Source: Nostoc sp. CHAB 5824 (GTDB lineage: Bacteria > Cyanobacteriota > Cyanobacteriia > Cyanobacteriales > Nostocaceae). From it: 64,000 bases of DNA. Shown piece by piece: positions 34,579 through 47,854 of the stretch. Position 1 is the first letter of the stretch, and each line of letters begins with the position of its first letter. The notes below the pieces were generated by a model that was not told the DNA's origin, searched no databases, and saw only the letters and a program-made list of their open reading frames with translations. The stretch covers positions 372,001 to 436,000 of the forward strand of contig NZ_JAIVFT010000002.1 of assembly GCF_020829665.1 (NCBI RefSeq). The letters are read 5' to 3'. Both the position numbers and the translations under genes were made by a program.

Positions 34579-34713
34579 TGCCAGTTACTTTCTAATCTGT
34601 ATCAGTCCATCGAGATTTCCCGCTACGACCAAAAGTTGAAAACGCTTTATATTCAAGCTGCTTTGAAGGATGAGATTGCAGTCATAATTGATCAACATGG
34701 GAAATCGAACTGA
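34579..34713 (+). pseudogene. DUF6888-like gene fragment
   Basis: The frame reads CQLLSNLYQSIEISRYDQKL and then TLYIQAALKDEIAVIIDQHG. It aligns with the DUF6888 protein at 33698-33889 (C-QLTN...IHIVRLDER...ILAG). The N-terminus is missing and no start codon with a ribosome-binding site is seen. Confidence 0.45.
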
Positions 34714-34747
34714 GTGAGAAGCGATCGCCTATATTTTAAATTGAGGC

Positions 34748-34885
34748 TTAGATAAATAGGCTAGGTGAAACCTTGAAGTAATCACCAAGCATTTTGGCTT
34801 GTACCTTGCTAATCGAACGCTTACCATTAACAACCTCAGACACCACACCGTATCCTGCATTGAAAAAGCTGGTGACAATGATGGC
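34748..34885 (-). pseudogene. HigA-like antitoxin C-terminal remnant
   Basis: The minus strand reads GYGVVSEVVNGKRSISKVQA and then KMLGDYFKVSPSLFI-stop. This is the end of the HTH_XRE antitoxin type that accompanies HigB-like toxins. The frame has a stop just upstream, and the first helices are missing. No toxin gene is adjacent. Confidence 0.65.
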
Positions 34886-34897
34886 TCACTGGTGTGA

Positions 34898-35893
<996 letters not shown>

Positions 35894-36179
35894 CCGAAAA
35901 GGATGGCAATAATTTGATTTTTACTTGATAAATGACCTTCAAAAGTGAGGTGAGTGATAGCAAAGGTAAAACGCAGCTTTGGAGAAGGTTGTGGTTCACC
36001 GTTCCACTAGATGCTGATGAATCAACAGAACATCGCAAAATTTACATACTAGAAAGCGAGACTACACCTCTGACAAAATTAATACCTCCCAATTCGGAAA
36101 ATGCGTAAGGTGCGTTACACTCTGTTAACGCACCGATGTTAATCGTAAAGATATGCGAAAAATTATCTAACCATTTCCG

Positions 36180-36641
36180 ATGGAAACTGCCATGTCTTCC
36201 CTAAAGCCGCATTCCCAAACCCTATATGAGGCTGATTATTTGCAATGGATAGAAATAACTCTGGAAAAATTGCAAAGTCAGGACTACGCGAACGTGGACT
36301 GGGAAAACCTCATCGAAGAAATTGCCGACATGGAAAGGAGTGAGCGTCGGAGCCTCAAGAGTAATCTGATTGTAATTCTGGTGCATTTGCTCAAATGGCA
36401 ATTTCAGCCTGAAAAGAGAAGCGGTAGCTGGGAAGGAAGCATCATTGAACATCGTAGACGTGTCAAAGAAGCTCTAGATGATTCGCCTAGTCTCAAATCC
36501 TATCTTGAGAGTGTCTTTGTAGAGTGTTATGTACAAGCGGTTAAGCAAGCAAAAGCTGAAACTGGTTTGTCAGTAGAATCCTTTTTTCTGGTGTGTCCAT
36601 ATCAGCTACCAGAAGTCACAGATGATGAGTTTTTACCTTAG
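36180..36641 (+). CDS. DUF29 family protein
   Basis: A 153-residue helical protein of the DUF29 type, very common in cyanobacteria in many copies (LYEADYLQWIEITLEKLQSQ; DWENLIEEIADMERSERRSL). Function is unknown. The C-terminus LVCPYQLPEVTDDEFLP is typical. The 286-base gap upstream contains a 9-base inverted repeat ggtgcgtta/taacgcacc (36109-36133) often seen between Nostoc genes. Confidence 0.85.
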   Translation: METAMSSLKPHSQTLYEADYLQWIEITLEKLQSQDYANVDWENLIEEIADMERSERRSLKSNLIVILVHLLKWQFQPEKRSGSWEGSIIEHRRRVKEALDDSPSLKSYLESVFVECYVQAVKQAKAETGLSVESFFLVCPYQLPEVTDDEFLP

Positions 36642-36746
36642 TAAGCACTGAATTAGGCTGTATGTGCAGCTTCGTTCTCTGTACAAGTTATATTGTATTC
36701 GCTACTTTTGACTTCTAACTATAACAGATGTATAATGATATTCGCA

Positions 36747-36864
36747 TTGAAGGGGAGTAGCTGCTGGCAAAAAACATAAAAGCCAGTACATCTGAATCAA
36801 CATACTGGCGATGAGCCTGGTTCAGATGGCAAGTAATCAATATTTGAAAGCGAGACCTTCACTA
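36747..36864 (+). promoter_or_regulatory. yybP-ykoY manganese riboswitch
   Basis: Conserved elements are present in order. P1 is tgaagg...ccttca (about 36748-36753 with 36856-36861). The L1 motif is AGGGGAGTAGC (36751-36761). Then come the hairpin ctggc...gccag, ACATACTGGCGATGAGCCTGG (internal part 36800-36820) and the L3 motif GCGAGACC (36850-36857). This is the Mn2+-sensing yybP-ykoY family, which commonly precedes TMEM165/GDT1-type Mn exporter genes. The downstream gene is exactly that. Confidence 0.88.
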
Positions 36865-36902
36865 AGTTCACACCGAAAAGTGTAAACTTGGTGAGGTCTT
36901 TT
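36853..36902 (+). terminator. Riboswitch-controlled terminator
   Basis: A strong hairpin (left arm 36853-36873, right arm 36880-36899, one bulge) is followed by TTTT. Its left arm includes ccttca, the 3' strand of riboswitch P1, so metal-bound P1 and the terminator exclude each other. Mn2+ should therefore switch the gene on. Confidence 0.8.
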
Positions 36903-36953
36903 GGTTCTCATCAAGCTTCACATCGGGAAACTATTCTTCAGGAGCTTGAGAGA

Positions 36954-37574
36954 GTGTTAACAGCCTTTACCGCAGGTTTATTGTTAATAACAGTTTCAGA
37001 ATTAGGCGATAAAACATTTTTTATTGCTGTGATTTTGGCAATGCACCACTCGCGGCGGCTGGTATTTATAGGTGTGACAGCTGCTTTAGCCGCGATGACA
37101 ATCCTTTCAGTGCTATTCGGACAAGCAGTATCTCTGTTGCCAGAAGTTTCTATTCATTACGCCGAAATTGTTTTGTTTATTGCCTTTGGTCTCAAGCTTT
37201 TATATGACGCTAGTAAGATGTCCGCAGCTGCTTGTGATACAGAAGTTGTAGAAGAGGCCGAAGCTGCGGTGAAACAAGCAGATTTGCAGTTGCCAAAGCA
37301 AAAGACTTCCTTGGCAATTGTAATAGAAGCCTTTGTGTTGACATTTATGGCAGAGTGGGGCGATCGCACGCAAATTGCCACCATTGCCTTAGCAGCAGGT
37401 AATAATCCAATTGGAGTAACAATAGGTGCTATTTTAGGACATGCCATTTGTGCTGCGATCGCAGTTATCGGCGGCAAAATGATTGCCGGACGCATTTCTG
37501 AGCGTCAACTGACCCTTATTGGCGGATGCCTGTTTTTGGTCTTTGGTATCATTGCTGCCATTGAGGGAGTGTGA
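36954..37574 (+). CDS. TMEM165/GDT1 family manganese transporter
   Basis: About 206 residues with six membrane helices in two repeats, each carrying the family signature: SELGDKTFFIAVILAM near the start and AEWGDRTQIATIALAA after the central acidic loop. Cyanobacterial members move Mn2+ (or Ca2+) out of the cytosol and protect against excess. I start at GTG 36954 (MLTAFTAGLLLITVSELGDK), which has AGGAG upstream. A longer frame from 36888 begins inside the terminator hairpin and is rejected. Regulation by the Mn riboswitch directly upstream is strongly indicated. Confidence 0.92.
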   Translation: MLTAFTAGLLLITVSELGDKTFFIAVILAMHHSRRLVFIGVTAALAAMTILSVLFGQAVSLLPEVSIHYAEIVLFIAFGLKLLYDASKMSAAACDTEVVEEAEAAVKQADLQLPKQKTSLAIVIEAFVLTFMAEWGDRTQIATIALAAGNNPIGVTIGAILGHAICAAIAVIGGKMIAGRISERQLTLIGGCLFLVFGIIAAIEGV

Positions 37575-37655
37575 GGGAAAGACGCAGGGAGCAGTGAGTT
37601 TTCTAGTAAGGGAGAAGAATTTTCCCTTCTGTCTCTTTTCAATGCCCTATGCCCA

Positions 37656-38639
37656 TCATTTAGGCTTATTTTCCAACGAAGGCGCGGGAGATGCAGCAGG
37701 ATTAGGGATGGGGGAAGCCGTTGCTGCGTTCTTAATTTCATCTTTGTATTGAGCAGGTGCTAAAGCTGCGGCACTATCAAACAAAAGTTTTGCATCTGCG
37801 TCTTTGCCTTGTTGTTTCAGGAGCATCGCTTTTGCCACAACGGGGCGAAAATCCTTGGAATCTTTCTTAATTGCCTGATCGTATACAGAGCTTGCTTGAG
37901 CGTAGCGTTTTTGGGAAGCGTGAACAGAACCTAACAGCACCTGCACGGCTACTGTATCTACACTTCCAGGCTGAATTGTATTTGCTTGGGCTGCATTAGA
38001 GAGGGTTTCTTGCAGCAAACCAATAGCTGCTTCCGGGCGTTGCTGACTTATTAACAGAGCCACCATTCCTTGTAAAGCCTTCAAATCGCCTGGTTTCGTG
38101 GACAAAATCGAGCGATAAGCTTGAGCAGCTCCTTCGCGATCGCCTATTTGCTGTTTAGCTTGAGCCAGTAGCACCGAATATTCTGATTGTTCAGGATTCA
38201 GCTTGGCTAGCTTTTCTAAGGGTTCAATGACGACTTGAATATCAGCTGGTTTAACCTCACTTTTTTCTTTTTGACTCAGTAATTGTAGCCGCGCCTGCAA
38301 TAAGCCCTTGAGCGCAGTCTGGTTTTCTGGTTCCCTTTGTAAAACCTGTTCATAACCCCGTACTTCGTCTTCCAGCTTTGATTTTTGGTCAGAGGAGGGC
38401 AAAGTGCCTCTGGTGCTAGCGGTATTCTGGTTTGCGGGAGGCGTATTATTAAATGCTCCAATTATGGGAAGCACCGAAACACCCACAAAAGCAAGAACTG
38501 CCAGTGCCAAGACGAGTTGAACTATCCAGCGATTGCGCGGTTGAGACACAGTTTTGTCTTTCTCCTGAACTCTAATGACATTATCATTTACACAAATCGT
38601 AAAGTTAAAAATTTCCAAAACTTTGCGGAATACTGCCAA
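37656..38639 (-). CDS. Tetratricopeptide-repeat protein, membrane-anchored
   Basis: A 327-residue protein. After an uncertain N-terminus there is one membrane helix (WIVQLVLALAVLAFVGVSVL, about residues 38-57). Four or more TPR-like helical repeats (GYEQVLQREPENQTALKGLL; QAYRSILSTKPGDLKALQGM; VYDQAIKKDSKDFRPVVAKA) and a Pro/Ala-rich tail follow. It probably scaffolds a protein complex at the membrane; partner unknown. The first 20 or so codons look non-conserved, and a later start near the helix is possible. Confidence 0.75.
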   Translation of the reverse strand: MAVFRKVLEIFNFTICVNDNVIRVQEKDKTVSQPRNRWIVQLVLALAVLAFVGVSVLPIIGAFNNTPPANQNTASTRGTLPSSDQKSKLEDEVRGYEQVLQREPENQTALKGLLQARLQLLSQKEKSEVKPADIQVVIEPLEKLAKLNPEQSEYSVLLAQAKQQIGDREGAAQAYRSILSTKPGDLKALQGMVALLISQQRPEAAIGLLQETLSNAAQANTIQPGSVDTVAVQVLLGSVHASQKRYAQASSVYDQAIKKDSKDFRPVVAKAMLLKQQGKDADAKLLFDSAAALAPAQYKDEIKNAATASPIPNPAASPAPSLENKPK

Positions 38640-38746
38640 ATGCCTGTGAATTTTATAACAATTAACTATCTACACTGCTAAAGTAAGTGATGACTTTAGG
38701 AGGAGCCGTCAGAATTGTACCTATGATATGCTTCCGAAACTAGTGT

Positions 38747-38797
38747 AAAGGCGCTAAATTACACATTTAGTGTATCAACACTAAATTTAGCGCCTTT
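38747..38797. terminator. Nested inverted repeat
   Basis: The 14-base arms aaaggcgctaaatt (38747-38760) and aatttagcgccttt (38784-38797) enclose a second palindrome tttagtgt/acactaaa. It stands upstream of the plus-strand gene at 38928 and behind the start of the divergent TPR gene, so a role in termination is not obvious; a regulatory or mobile-repeat origin is possible. Confidence 0.5.
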
Positions 38798-38927
38798 AGG
38801 ATTGTCTAGAGTACCCTGGTGTGACTTTGTGAAAAGCAAATATACTTTCATCAGTCGCACAAATGCTCTTTCCAGCTGCCTTTGTAAAATCCCACAATGG
38901 GATGTGTCTGTGCCGCAAGGAGTTTTT

Positions 38928-39956
38928 ATGAATTCCGACCTGATGCCGTTGCCTGAATCCTCCAATTCTTCTGCCTCTAACCAGGGCCCAAATAAAATAG
39001 AGGCAGCCGCTAATGTTAATACAGTAGCAGCCAAGTCCTCTAAAGCTGAAAATTCGCCTGTTAACCCCATTGAAACTGACTCAAATGGGAACTTAGTCAA
39101 TCGACAGCAACCGATTCCGCCTCCCAGTGAACCGATGCAGTACCGAGCGATCGGGTTAGTTAGGGGTCGATATCATGCTAGCAGCGAACAATTTACTCAA
39201 GGTACGCTGCTGACCACAGATGGCGTAGAATTAAATGCCGTCCTCCTAGGCCGGATTATGAGCTTAGTCAAGAATCACCTAGACTTAGAAAAAGAACACT
39301 TGTGGGTAGTATATCCACGTACAAGACAAGAAAATGATACCTTGCACATCCAAATTGTCGGAGTTTGGGAGCCAGAAAATTTGGCTAAAAACTCAACAGA
39401 TGAAGACGAGTCAGACTTGGAGTTGCAAGAGTTACAGACACCCGATGATGGCTTATCCGAAAACTCTGAATTAAGCACAATTCCCGTAATCCCCTCATCA
39501 GAAGTTGCAGATGGTGGTTTTTCTGTTCGTGGTGAGGTAGTATACCAATCTTTTGACGCTAAAAGCTTGGTAGTCAAAATTAGGCAGGCTGCACGCAAAC
39601 CAACTGACAAACCCAAGTATTTTAAGTTGAAATTGAGGGGTGTACTGACCACCAAAGCAGTAGGAAAGTTTTGGGACTTCCAAGCCAAGCGAGAAGCTGA
39701 CGTTTTGATAGTAGAAAAAGCTGAGGCGATCGCTGACTTGCCCAAAAAACGCAAACCACCATTCAGAGGTGGTCCTCGTGCTGGTAGTGGCGGTGGTGCT
39801 GGTAGTAGAAAACCATTCCCCCCCAGACGCAGTGGCGAAACCCCACGTCCTATCAAGAAAACAGGCGCAGGTGGTGACACCCCTGTGGTGTCAAAACCTA
39901 TACCCAAAACACCCGCTCCTAAGCCCATCAAGCGACCGAAACCAACTCAAGAATAA
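38928..39956 (+). CDS. Conserved cyanobacterial hypothetical protein, basic C-terminus
   Basis: About 342 residues. The N-terminal 55 residues are Ser/Asn-rich. A conserved core covers about 65-135 (RAIGLVRGRYHASSEQFTQG; HLWVVYPRTRQENDTLHIQI). A second part at about 185-245 resembles it (VRGEVVYQSFDAKSLVVKIR). The tail is Gly/Pro/Arg/Lys-rich (KKRKPPFRGGPRAGSGGG), suggesting nucleic-acid or protein binding. I do not know the function. ATG 38928 with AAGGAG 6 bases upstream is clearly the start; the frame is open further upstream but without conserved pattern. Confidence 0.65.
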   Translation: MNSDLMPLPESSNSSASNQGPNKIEAAANVNTVAAKSSKAENSPVNPIETDSNGNLVNRQQPIPPPSEPMQYRAIGLVRGRYHASSEQFTQGTLLTTDGVELNAVLLGRIMSLVKNHLDLEKEHLWVVYPRTRQENDTLHIQIVGVWEPENLAKNSTDEDESDLELQELQTPDDGLSENSELSTIPVIPSSEVADGGFSVRGEVVYQSFDAKSLVVKIRQAARKPTDKPKYFKLKLRGVLTTKAVGKFWDFQAKREADVLIVEKAEAIADLPKKRKPPFRGGPRAGSGGGAGSRKPFPPRRSGETPRPIKKTGAGGDTPVVSKPIPKTPAPKPIKRPKPTQE

Positions 39957-40093
39957 AGCAGGGGCATAGAGAAGAGGCAGAGGGGCAGGGGGACTCGGAG
40001 CCCCCACGGAGTGAGGATTGGGGGAGAGGGTGCAGAGGAAAGGAATTTTCCCCCTGCTTCCTGCTCCCTCCTACTCCCCAGTCCCCAATCCCC

Positions 40094-41263
40094 TTAAAAA
40101 TCCGTCCGGCGGTCTTGGGGTAGAAAAGATCGCTCCATCGGAATTGGGGAAACTGGTTCTGTGAGGGTAAACGTACCTGCTTCGATCCACTTTTTCAACT
40201 CTAGGGCAACTTGCCTAGAAAAAAACAAACTCGCTAAGGGGGCAGAGCGTACTGCTTTGCCCTCAATGGTGATCCGTCCAGATTTGAGTTGGGCGTAACT
40301 CACCAAACCAAAGGTGGGACGGACGCGCCGGGGAATAGAAAAATCCACTATTGGGGCTACTAAGTCTTGATCTTGGACGGCACAGTGTTCAACTACTTGT
40401 TCATTTAATACAGGGAGTGGTACACCAACGCCTAACATCAATGAGGGGCCATAACTTTTGAAGTAACAACCCCGTACCCAGTGAGCATCCATTTGCTTGG
40501 CATCACCAATTAAAGCTAAAGTGGCGGAAGGCCCAATCGGTGTACGATTAGCTAAACGCTTTTGTAAAGGGAAATGCTGAGTGCCTTCCCAGGCGACATA
40601 GCCAACACCGCCACCTAAGAAAATTCGAGTACCTATACCAACGAGTTGTAAATCGGGGTCGTTGAGTAAGGGAGAAATAGCACCAGGGTTAGAGTAAACG
40701 GCATTCCCTAGACGCGGTTGTAAAGGGCCGAGATAGGTAAAGAGGGGGCGATCGCCACCATTTACACCAACAATAAAATTTTGATAAAGATTGCGCGGAT
40801 TGAATAAATAAAACTGATTAATCGTTTCACTAGTAACTGTAGTTTCAAAAGTTGCTCTAGGGTAACAATCAGTTACTTGTCCTTGTGCTTTCACGTGTAT
40901 AGCTTTGCCAGCGATCAAATCTTCGATTACATGACCGCCGCCACGTTCTCGGACTTCTTCCCCGTCCGTCGTCTCTACAGCACAACTCGCACCCAAATAT
41001 AAATCTACTGCTCCAAAACCAGAGTATGCTGGCACGCCATCTAACCAGCAACGGCGAATTTTTATCGGCGGGTCAGTGTGTCCGAGATTGATAATTGCAC
41101 CACTTGATTCCATCGGCTCAAACGTGCCAGTTGTAATTACATCAACTTCTTTAGCAGCTTTAGTAACTCCGATTTCTACAACTCGTGCTTTTAACTCTTC
41201 AGTTGTCAATACTACCGCACTTTGGCGGCTGATTTTCTCATTAATTTCTGCAATTGTTCGCAT
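40094..41263 (-). CDS. Homocysteine biosynthesis family protein (HcyBio)
   Basis: About 389 residues, matching the HcyBio/DUF39 family linked in methanogens and some anaerobes to homocysteine formation from aspartate semialdehyde (RTIAEINEKISRQSAVVLTT; VITTGTFEPMESSGAIINLG; GGGVGYVAWEGTQHFP). The cyanobacterial role is not proven. The start at 41263 (MRTIAEINEKI) is preferred; the open frame extends 33 codons further without conservation. The gap to the next gene on the left is filled with G/C-rich repeat-like DNA (39960-40090). Confidence 0.82.
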   Translation of the reverse strand: MRTIAEINEKISRQSAVVLTTEELKARVVEIGVTKAAKEVDVITTGTFEPMESSGAIINLGHTDPPIKIRRCWLDGVPAYSGFGAVDLYLGASCAVETTDGEEVRERGGGHVIEDLIAGKAIHVKAQGQVTDCYPRATFETTVTSETINQFYLFNPRNLYQNFIVGVNGGDRPLFTYLGPLQPRLGNAVYSNPGAISPLLNDPDLQLVGIGTRIFLGGGVGYVAWEGTQHFPLQKRLANRTPIGPSATLALIGDAKQMDAHWVRGCYFKSYGPSLMLGVGVPLPVLNEQVVEHCAVQDQDLVAPIVDFSIPRRVRPTFGLVSYAQLKSGRITIEGKAVRSAPLASLFFSRQVALELKKWIEAGTFTLTEPVSPIPMERSFLPQDRRTDF

Positions 41264-41863
41264 CTTATCAGTGCTAGCGTTTTTTGCTGTCTTCTTTTTT
41301 GAAGGATATCTTGATAAATCACAGACTCTTGCATAATTTACTCTCAAAATAGTTGTCGCCAATCTCTGCGCGACAGCTTAACACCCCAAATATGCTTAAA
41401 ATTCCAAAAAAAACAATTCAAGTCTTGCAAAGTCCAAATCATATATTTTTTGGGGTAGGCACGCTACTCATGTTTGAAATATTTTTTGCGCCTACGTAAA
41501 ATTACCATCAATAAAGCCTTGCATTATCAATCAAATACATATATGGTTAAAATTGACTAGACTTATTGGACTTAAATAATTTTACGTCAACCGAAAGAAA
41601 CATTTCTGGTTTTGTAAAGCATTCTAAGCCAACTAGTCAATCTTCAAGTGGAGCTAATAGGAGATGCTAGAAGGTTTGGGGAAGGAAAAAATTACCTAAC
41701 GGTAATAAAAGGGATGTCTAAGCAAAAGTTAGAAGGCTAGCTATTTATAGTAAAGCTGTTCTCTGGCGAACTTATCCTGACTTATACCTCCTCAAAGCAA
41801 TTCTACTTTTTGCTATTCATTTTATTGCTACATTTCATCCGATAATAAATTGAGTAAGAGGCG
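41264..41863. other. Intergenic region, 600 bases
   Basis: This AT-rich region contains the promoter area of the HcyBio gene on the left and of the DUF4231 gene on the right. No RNA gene or repeat is recognised. Confidence 0.5.
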
Positions 41864-42742
41864 ATGACTACTTCTGAATTAATTAGTTTTGAGCAAAAAA
41901 ACCAAAGTAAGATTTCCAATAGAATTGAAAGTTTATCTTCCCCATCAGATGAGAAGAAGTTGTTTAACTTGAAGGTAATCGAATATTTATTACTTGCAGG
42001 TTTTGTCTCTTCTGGACTATTTATTATTTTGCTTTCAGATGATAAAAAAGTTGTAATTTTTGGAGCGGTATCTCTAACCTTTTTATTTTTTTTGCTGCTT
42101 ATCAATAGACAAGTATTTCAGAACTATAAGAAGGCCGCTTATCAGTCTGAACTCACCAAAAAAGCTGAACTCTATAGTTATCTATTGACCAATCCTAATT
42201 CCTGGGATAAAGATACACTGACTTTAACAAGAGGGAAGGCTTTACAATACAGCCAAGACTTAATTGACGATTATAAAAGAATTAGAGGTGTATCAAGGAA
42301 CCTTTACTATAGTTTGCAAATTGCGACAGTAATTTTATCAGGAGTCACACCGATTTTAGTTCTGGTAGACAAATTAGAAGCAGGAAAAGCCTGGCTAAAG
42401 TGGCTCCCTGTACTCTGTCCAGCTATTGCTTCTATAGTTGCTAGTATAGTTACCTCCTTTCCTTTCCAGAAGAACTCACTTGCTGCTAATACAGCCGTTG
42501 AATTGTTAGAAGCTGAACAAGAGAAATTTATATTGGGAGTGACTCCGCCTTATCGTTGTTATGATGTGTCTGACGAAACCCAACAGCAACAAAAGGCAAG
42601 TCAAGCATTAGAATATTTTATTGTTCAAGTGAACAATATTCATCTTAATCAATTGCAACAAACGAGTGAGACGCAATCAGATAAGACAGAATCAACTTCA
42701 TCTAATGAGTCAAACAAAGCTGTAGCAGAGGTAACGGAATAA
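41864..42742 (+). CDS. DUF4231 (SLATT-like) membrane protein
   Basis: A 292-residue protein with two pairs of membrane helices: about residues 43-62 and 67-86 (GFVSSGLFIILLS; VIFGAVSLTFLFFLLLIN), then about 155-172 and 182-200 (TVILSGVTPILVLVDKL; LPVLCPAIASIVASIV). A conserved Tyr/Arg-containing cytosolic segment lies between and a Gln/Ser-rich tail follows. This is the DUF4231 pattern, related to the SLATT proteins proposed as pore-forming effectors in nucleotide-sensing conflict systems. No partner effector gene is adjacent, so that role is only a possibility. Confidence 0.7.
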   Translation: MTTSELISFEQKNQSKISNRIESLSSPSDEKKLFNLKVIEYLLLAGFVSSGLFIILLSDDKKVVIFGAVSLTFLFFLLLINRQVFQNYKKAAYQSELTKKAELYSYLLTNPNSWDKDTLTLTRGKALQYSQDLIDDYKRIRGVSRNLYYSLQIATVILSGVTPILVLVDKLEAGKAWLKWLPVLCPAIASIVASIVTSFPFQKNSLAANTAVELLEAEQEKFILGVTPPYRCYDVSDETQQQQKASQALEYFIVQVNNIHLNQLQQTSETQSDKTESTSSNESNKAVAEVTE

Positions 42743-42839
42743 AATGACAACTGATTAGCTAATTGTAGTCACGAATCAGTCCAGTAATCTTCGTAGTTAT
42801 TGTTTTAAATAGAATTTATTCCAACTGGCTCGAAAGTCT

Positions 42840-42880
42840 AAGATTCCCGACTTATTTAAGAAGTCGGGAATCTTATTTTT
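42840..42880 (+). terminator. Intrinsic terminator
   Basis: Perfect 14-base arms aagattcccgactt/aagtcgggaatctt (42840-42853, 42861-42874) followed by attttt, about 100 bases after the DUF4231 gene. Confidence 0.85.
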
Positions 42881-46056
<3,176 letters not shown>

Positions 46057-46142
46057 ACTTTGGTGGTGTGAATCCAAAGTAAGTATTGGGTTAATCAGGT
46101 AAAGTCCTGTTGTTAGTAATTAATAAAGTGGAGGGTTAGGTT

Positions 46143-47552
46143 GTGACGTATTCTAATGAGTCGAATTTAGATATTGAAAATGAACATCCCCGGCTAAGTT
46201 TGAGTACAGCAGCTGCGCGTAACTTGGCGACGACGAAGAAATCTGTGCCGCAGATGCAGAACATTACTTCGCGGTGGTTATTGAAGATGTTACCGTGGGT
46301 ACAGACGAAGGGTGGCACATATCGGGTGAACCGTCGGTTGACCTATGCAGTGGGTGATGGGCGCGTGAGTTTTACCAACACCGGAGCCGAAGTGCAGGTG
46401 ATTCCCCAGGAACTTTGTGAGTTGCCATTGCTGCGAGACTTTGACAACACTGAAGTGTTGAGCGCCTTGGCAGATCGGTTTGTTCAGCAGGAATTCGCTC
46501 CCGGTAACGTACTCGTGGAGTCAGGTCAACCAGCCGATCGGCTTTTCCTAGTTGCACATGGCAAGCTGAACAAGATTGGGGTTGGAAAGTATGGCGAGCA
46601 GATCGTGTTGGATGTGCTGGCCGACGGCGACTATTTCGGTGACCGGATGTTGGTGGAGTCCCAGAGCAACTGGGAATTTACAGTTCAGGCCATCACGCGA
46701 TGCACGGTGTTGACGATACCACAACAGGCGTTTCGGGAACTTCTCAACCAGTCCCAGGCGTTGCAGGCTCACGTTGATGACTTCAGAACCCGCACGGAAG
46801 TCCCACAAAACAGGTACGGGGAAGCTTCTATTGAGTTGGCTTCGGGGCATATCGGGGAACCTGAGTTGCCGGGAACCTTTGTTGACTATGAACTCTCGCC
46901 CCGCGAATATGAGTTGAGCGTGGCTCAAACTGTGTTGCGAATCCATACTCGGGTAGCGGATCTGTACAATGAACCGATGAATCAGACCGAACAACAACTC
47001 AGGCTGACTGTCGAGGCATTACGGGAACGCCAAGAACACGAATTGATCAACAACCGCAACTTCGGCTTGCTACACAACGCTGACTTCAAACAGCGCATCT
47101 ACACCCGCAACGGCCCACCCTCTCCCGACGACCTTGACGAACTGCTGGCCACGGTAGGGAGGGAGCCGAATTTCTTCCTAGCCCACCCCCGCACCATCGC
47201 TGCCTTCGGTCGGGAATGCAACCACCTCGGCATCTACCCACAAATGATCGACCTAGCCGGCAACCAGGTGCCCGCTTGGCGCGGCGTACCCATCTTTCCC
47301 TGTAACAAGATCCCCATCACCAATACCCGCACCAGTTCCATCCTCTTGCTTCGCACTGGTGAGGAAAAGCAAGGCGTCATCGGTCTCCACCAAACCGATA
47401 TCCCCGACGAATACCAACCCAGCTTGTCCGTCCGATTCATGAACATAAGCGAAAAGGCGATCATTTCCTACCTCGTCACGGCCTACTACTCCGCAGCCGT
47501 CCTCGTCCCCGACGCACTCGCCATCCTTGAAGACGTCGAAATCGGGCGTTGA
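46143..47552 (+). CDS. Family 2B encapsulin shell protein with cyclic-nucleotide-binding-like domain, copy 1
   Basis: A 469-residue protein of the Crp/EshA-like type found beside geosmin and 2-methylisoborneol synthases and recognised as family 2B encapsulins. The N-terminal arm (about 1-100) and C-terminal part (about 215-469; [36 protein letters not shown]) form the HK97-like shell fold. A cyclic-nucleotide-binding-like domain is inserted at about 100-205 ([20 protein letters not shown]). Its phosphate cassette reads [11 protein letters not shown] without the usual Arg, so cAMP binding is doubtful. Starts at GTG with GGAGG upstream, 87 bases after geoA. The likely cargo is geosmin synthase. 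Confidence 0.88.
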   Translation: MTYSNESNLDIENEHPRLSLSTAAARNLATTKKSVPQMQNITSRWLLKMLPWVQTKGGTYRVNRRLTYAVGDGRVSFTNTGAEVQVIPQELCELPLLRDFDNTEVLSALADRFVQQEFAPGNVLVESGQPADRLFLVAHGKLNKIGVGKYGEQIVLDVLADGDYFGDRMLVESQSNWEFTVQAITRCTVLTIPQQAFRELLNQSQALQAHVDDFRTRTEVPQNRYGEASIELASGHIGEPELPGTFVDYELSPREYELSVAQTVLRIHTRVADLYNEPMNQTEQQLRLTVEALRERQEHELINNRNFGLLHNADFKQRIYTRNGPPSPDDLDELLATVGREPNFFLAHPRTIAAFGRECNHLGIYPQMIDLAGNQVPAWRGVPIFPCNKIPITNTRTSSILLLRTGEEKQGVIGLHQTDIPDEYQPSLSVRFMNISEKAIISYLVTAYYSAAVLVPDALAILEDVEIGR

Positions 47553-47854
47553 TCATTGATGAGAGGTTAAGACAAAATGACTTTTGTCAATTAGGAATTA
47601 GCTTTAAAACAGAGCATCAAATTAAGTACTAAAACGTACTTATCACTGAGCTTTCACTTGTGGATTGAAAGCTCAGTACAAAGATGATGCGTTAGTGAAC
47701 GCGAGTGCCAAAGGCGGCAGGCTCAGGAGGCTCGCTCCCACGGTTTTGGGAATATTTTAAGCAACATTACTTATTGACAAAAGTGCTATAACCTTAAACT
47801 CTCACCGATTGGTCGGGTGCTTTTGTTAGTAACTATACAGTGAAGGGTTAGGTT
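47553..47854. other. Gap between the two shell genes
   Basis: About 300 bases, no gene. It contains inverted GC-rich segments near 47700-47745 (gcctcaggaggctcgctccc type). The last 20 bases before the second gene resemble those before the first (agggttaggtt), including the ribosome-binding site. Confidence 0.5.

Noticed and set aside
36888..36953. Upstream GTG start for the GDT1 gene
   Set aside because: It lies inside the riboswitch terminator hairpin and would add 22 non-conserved residues.
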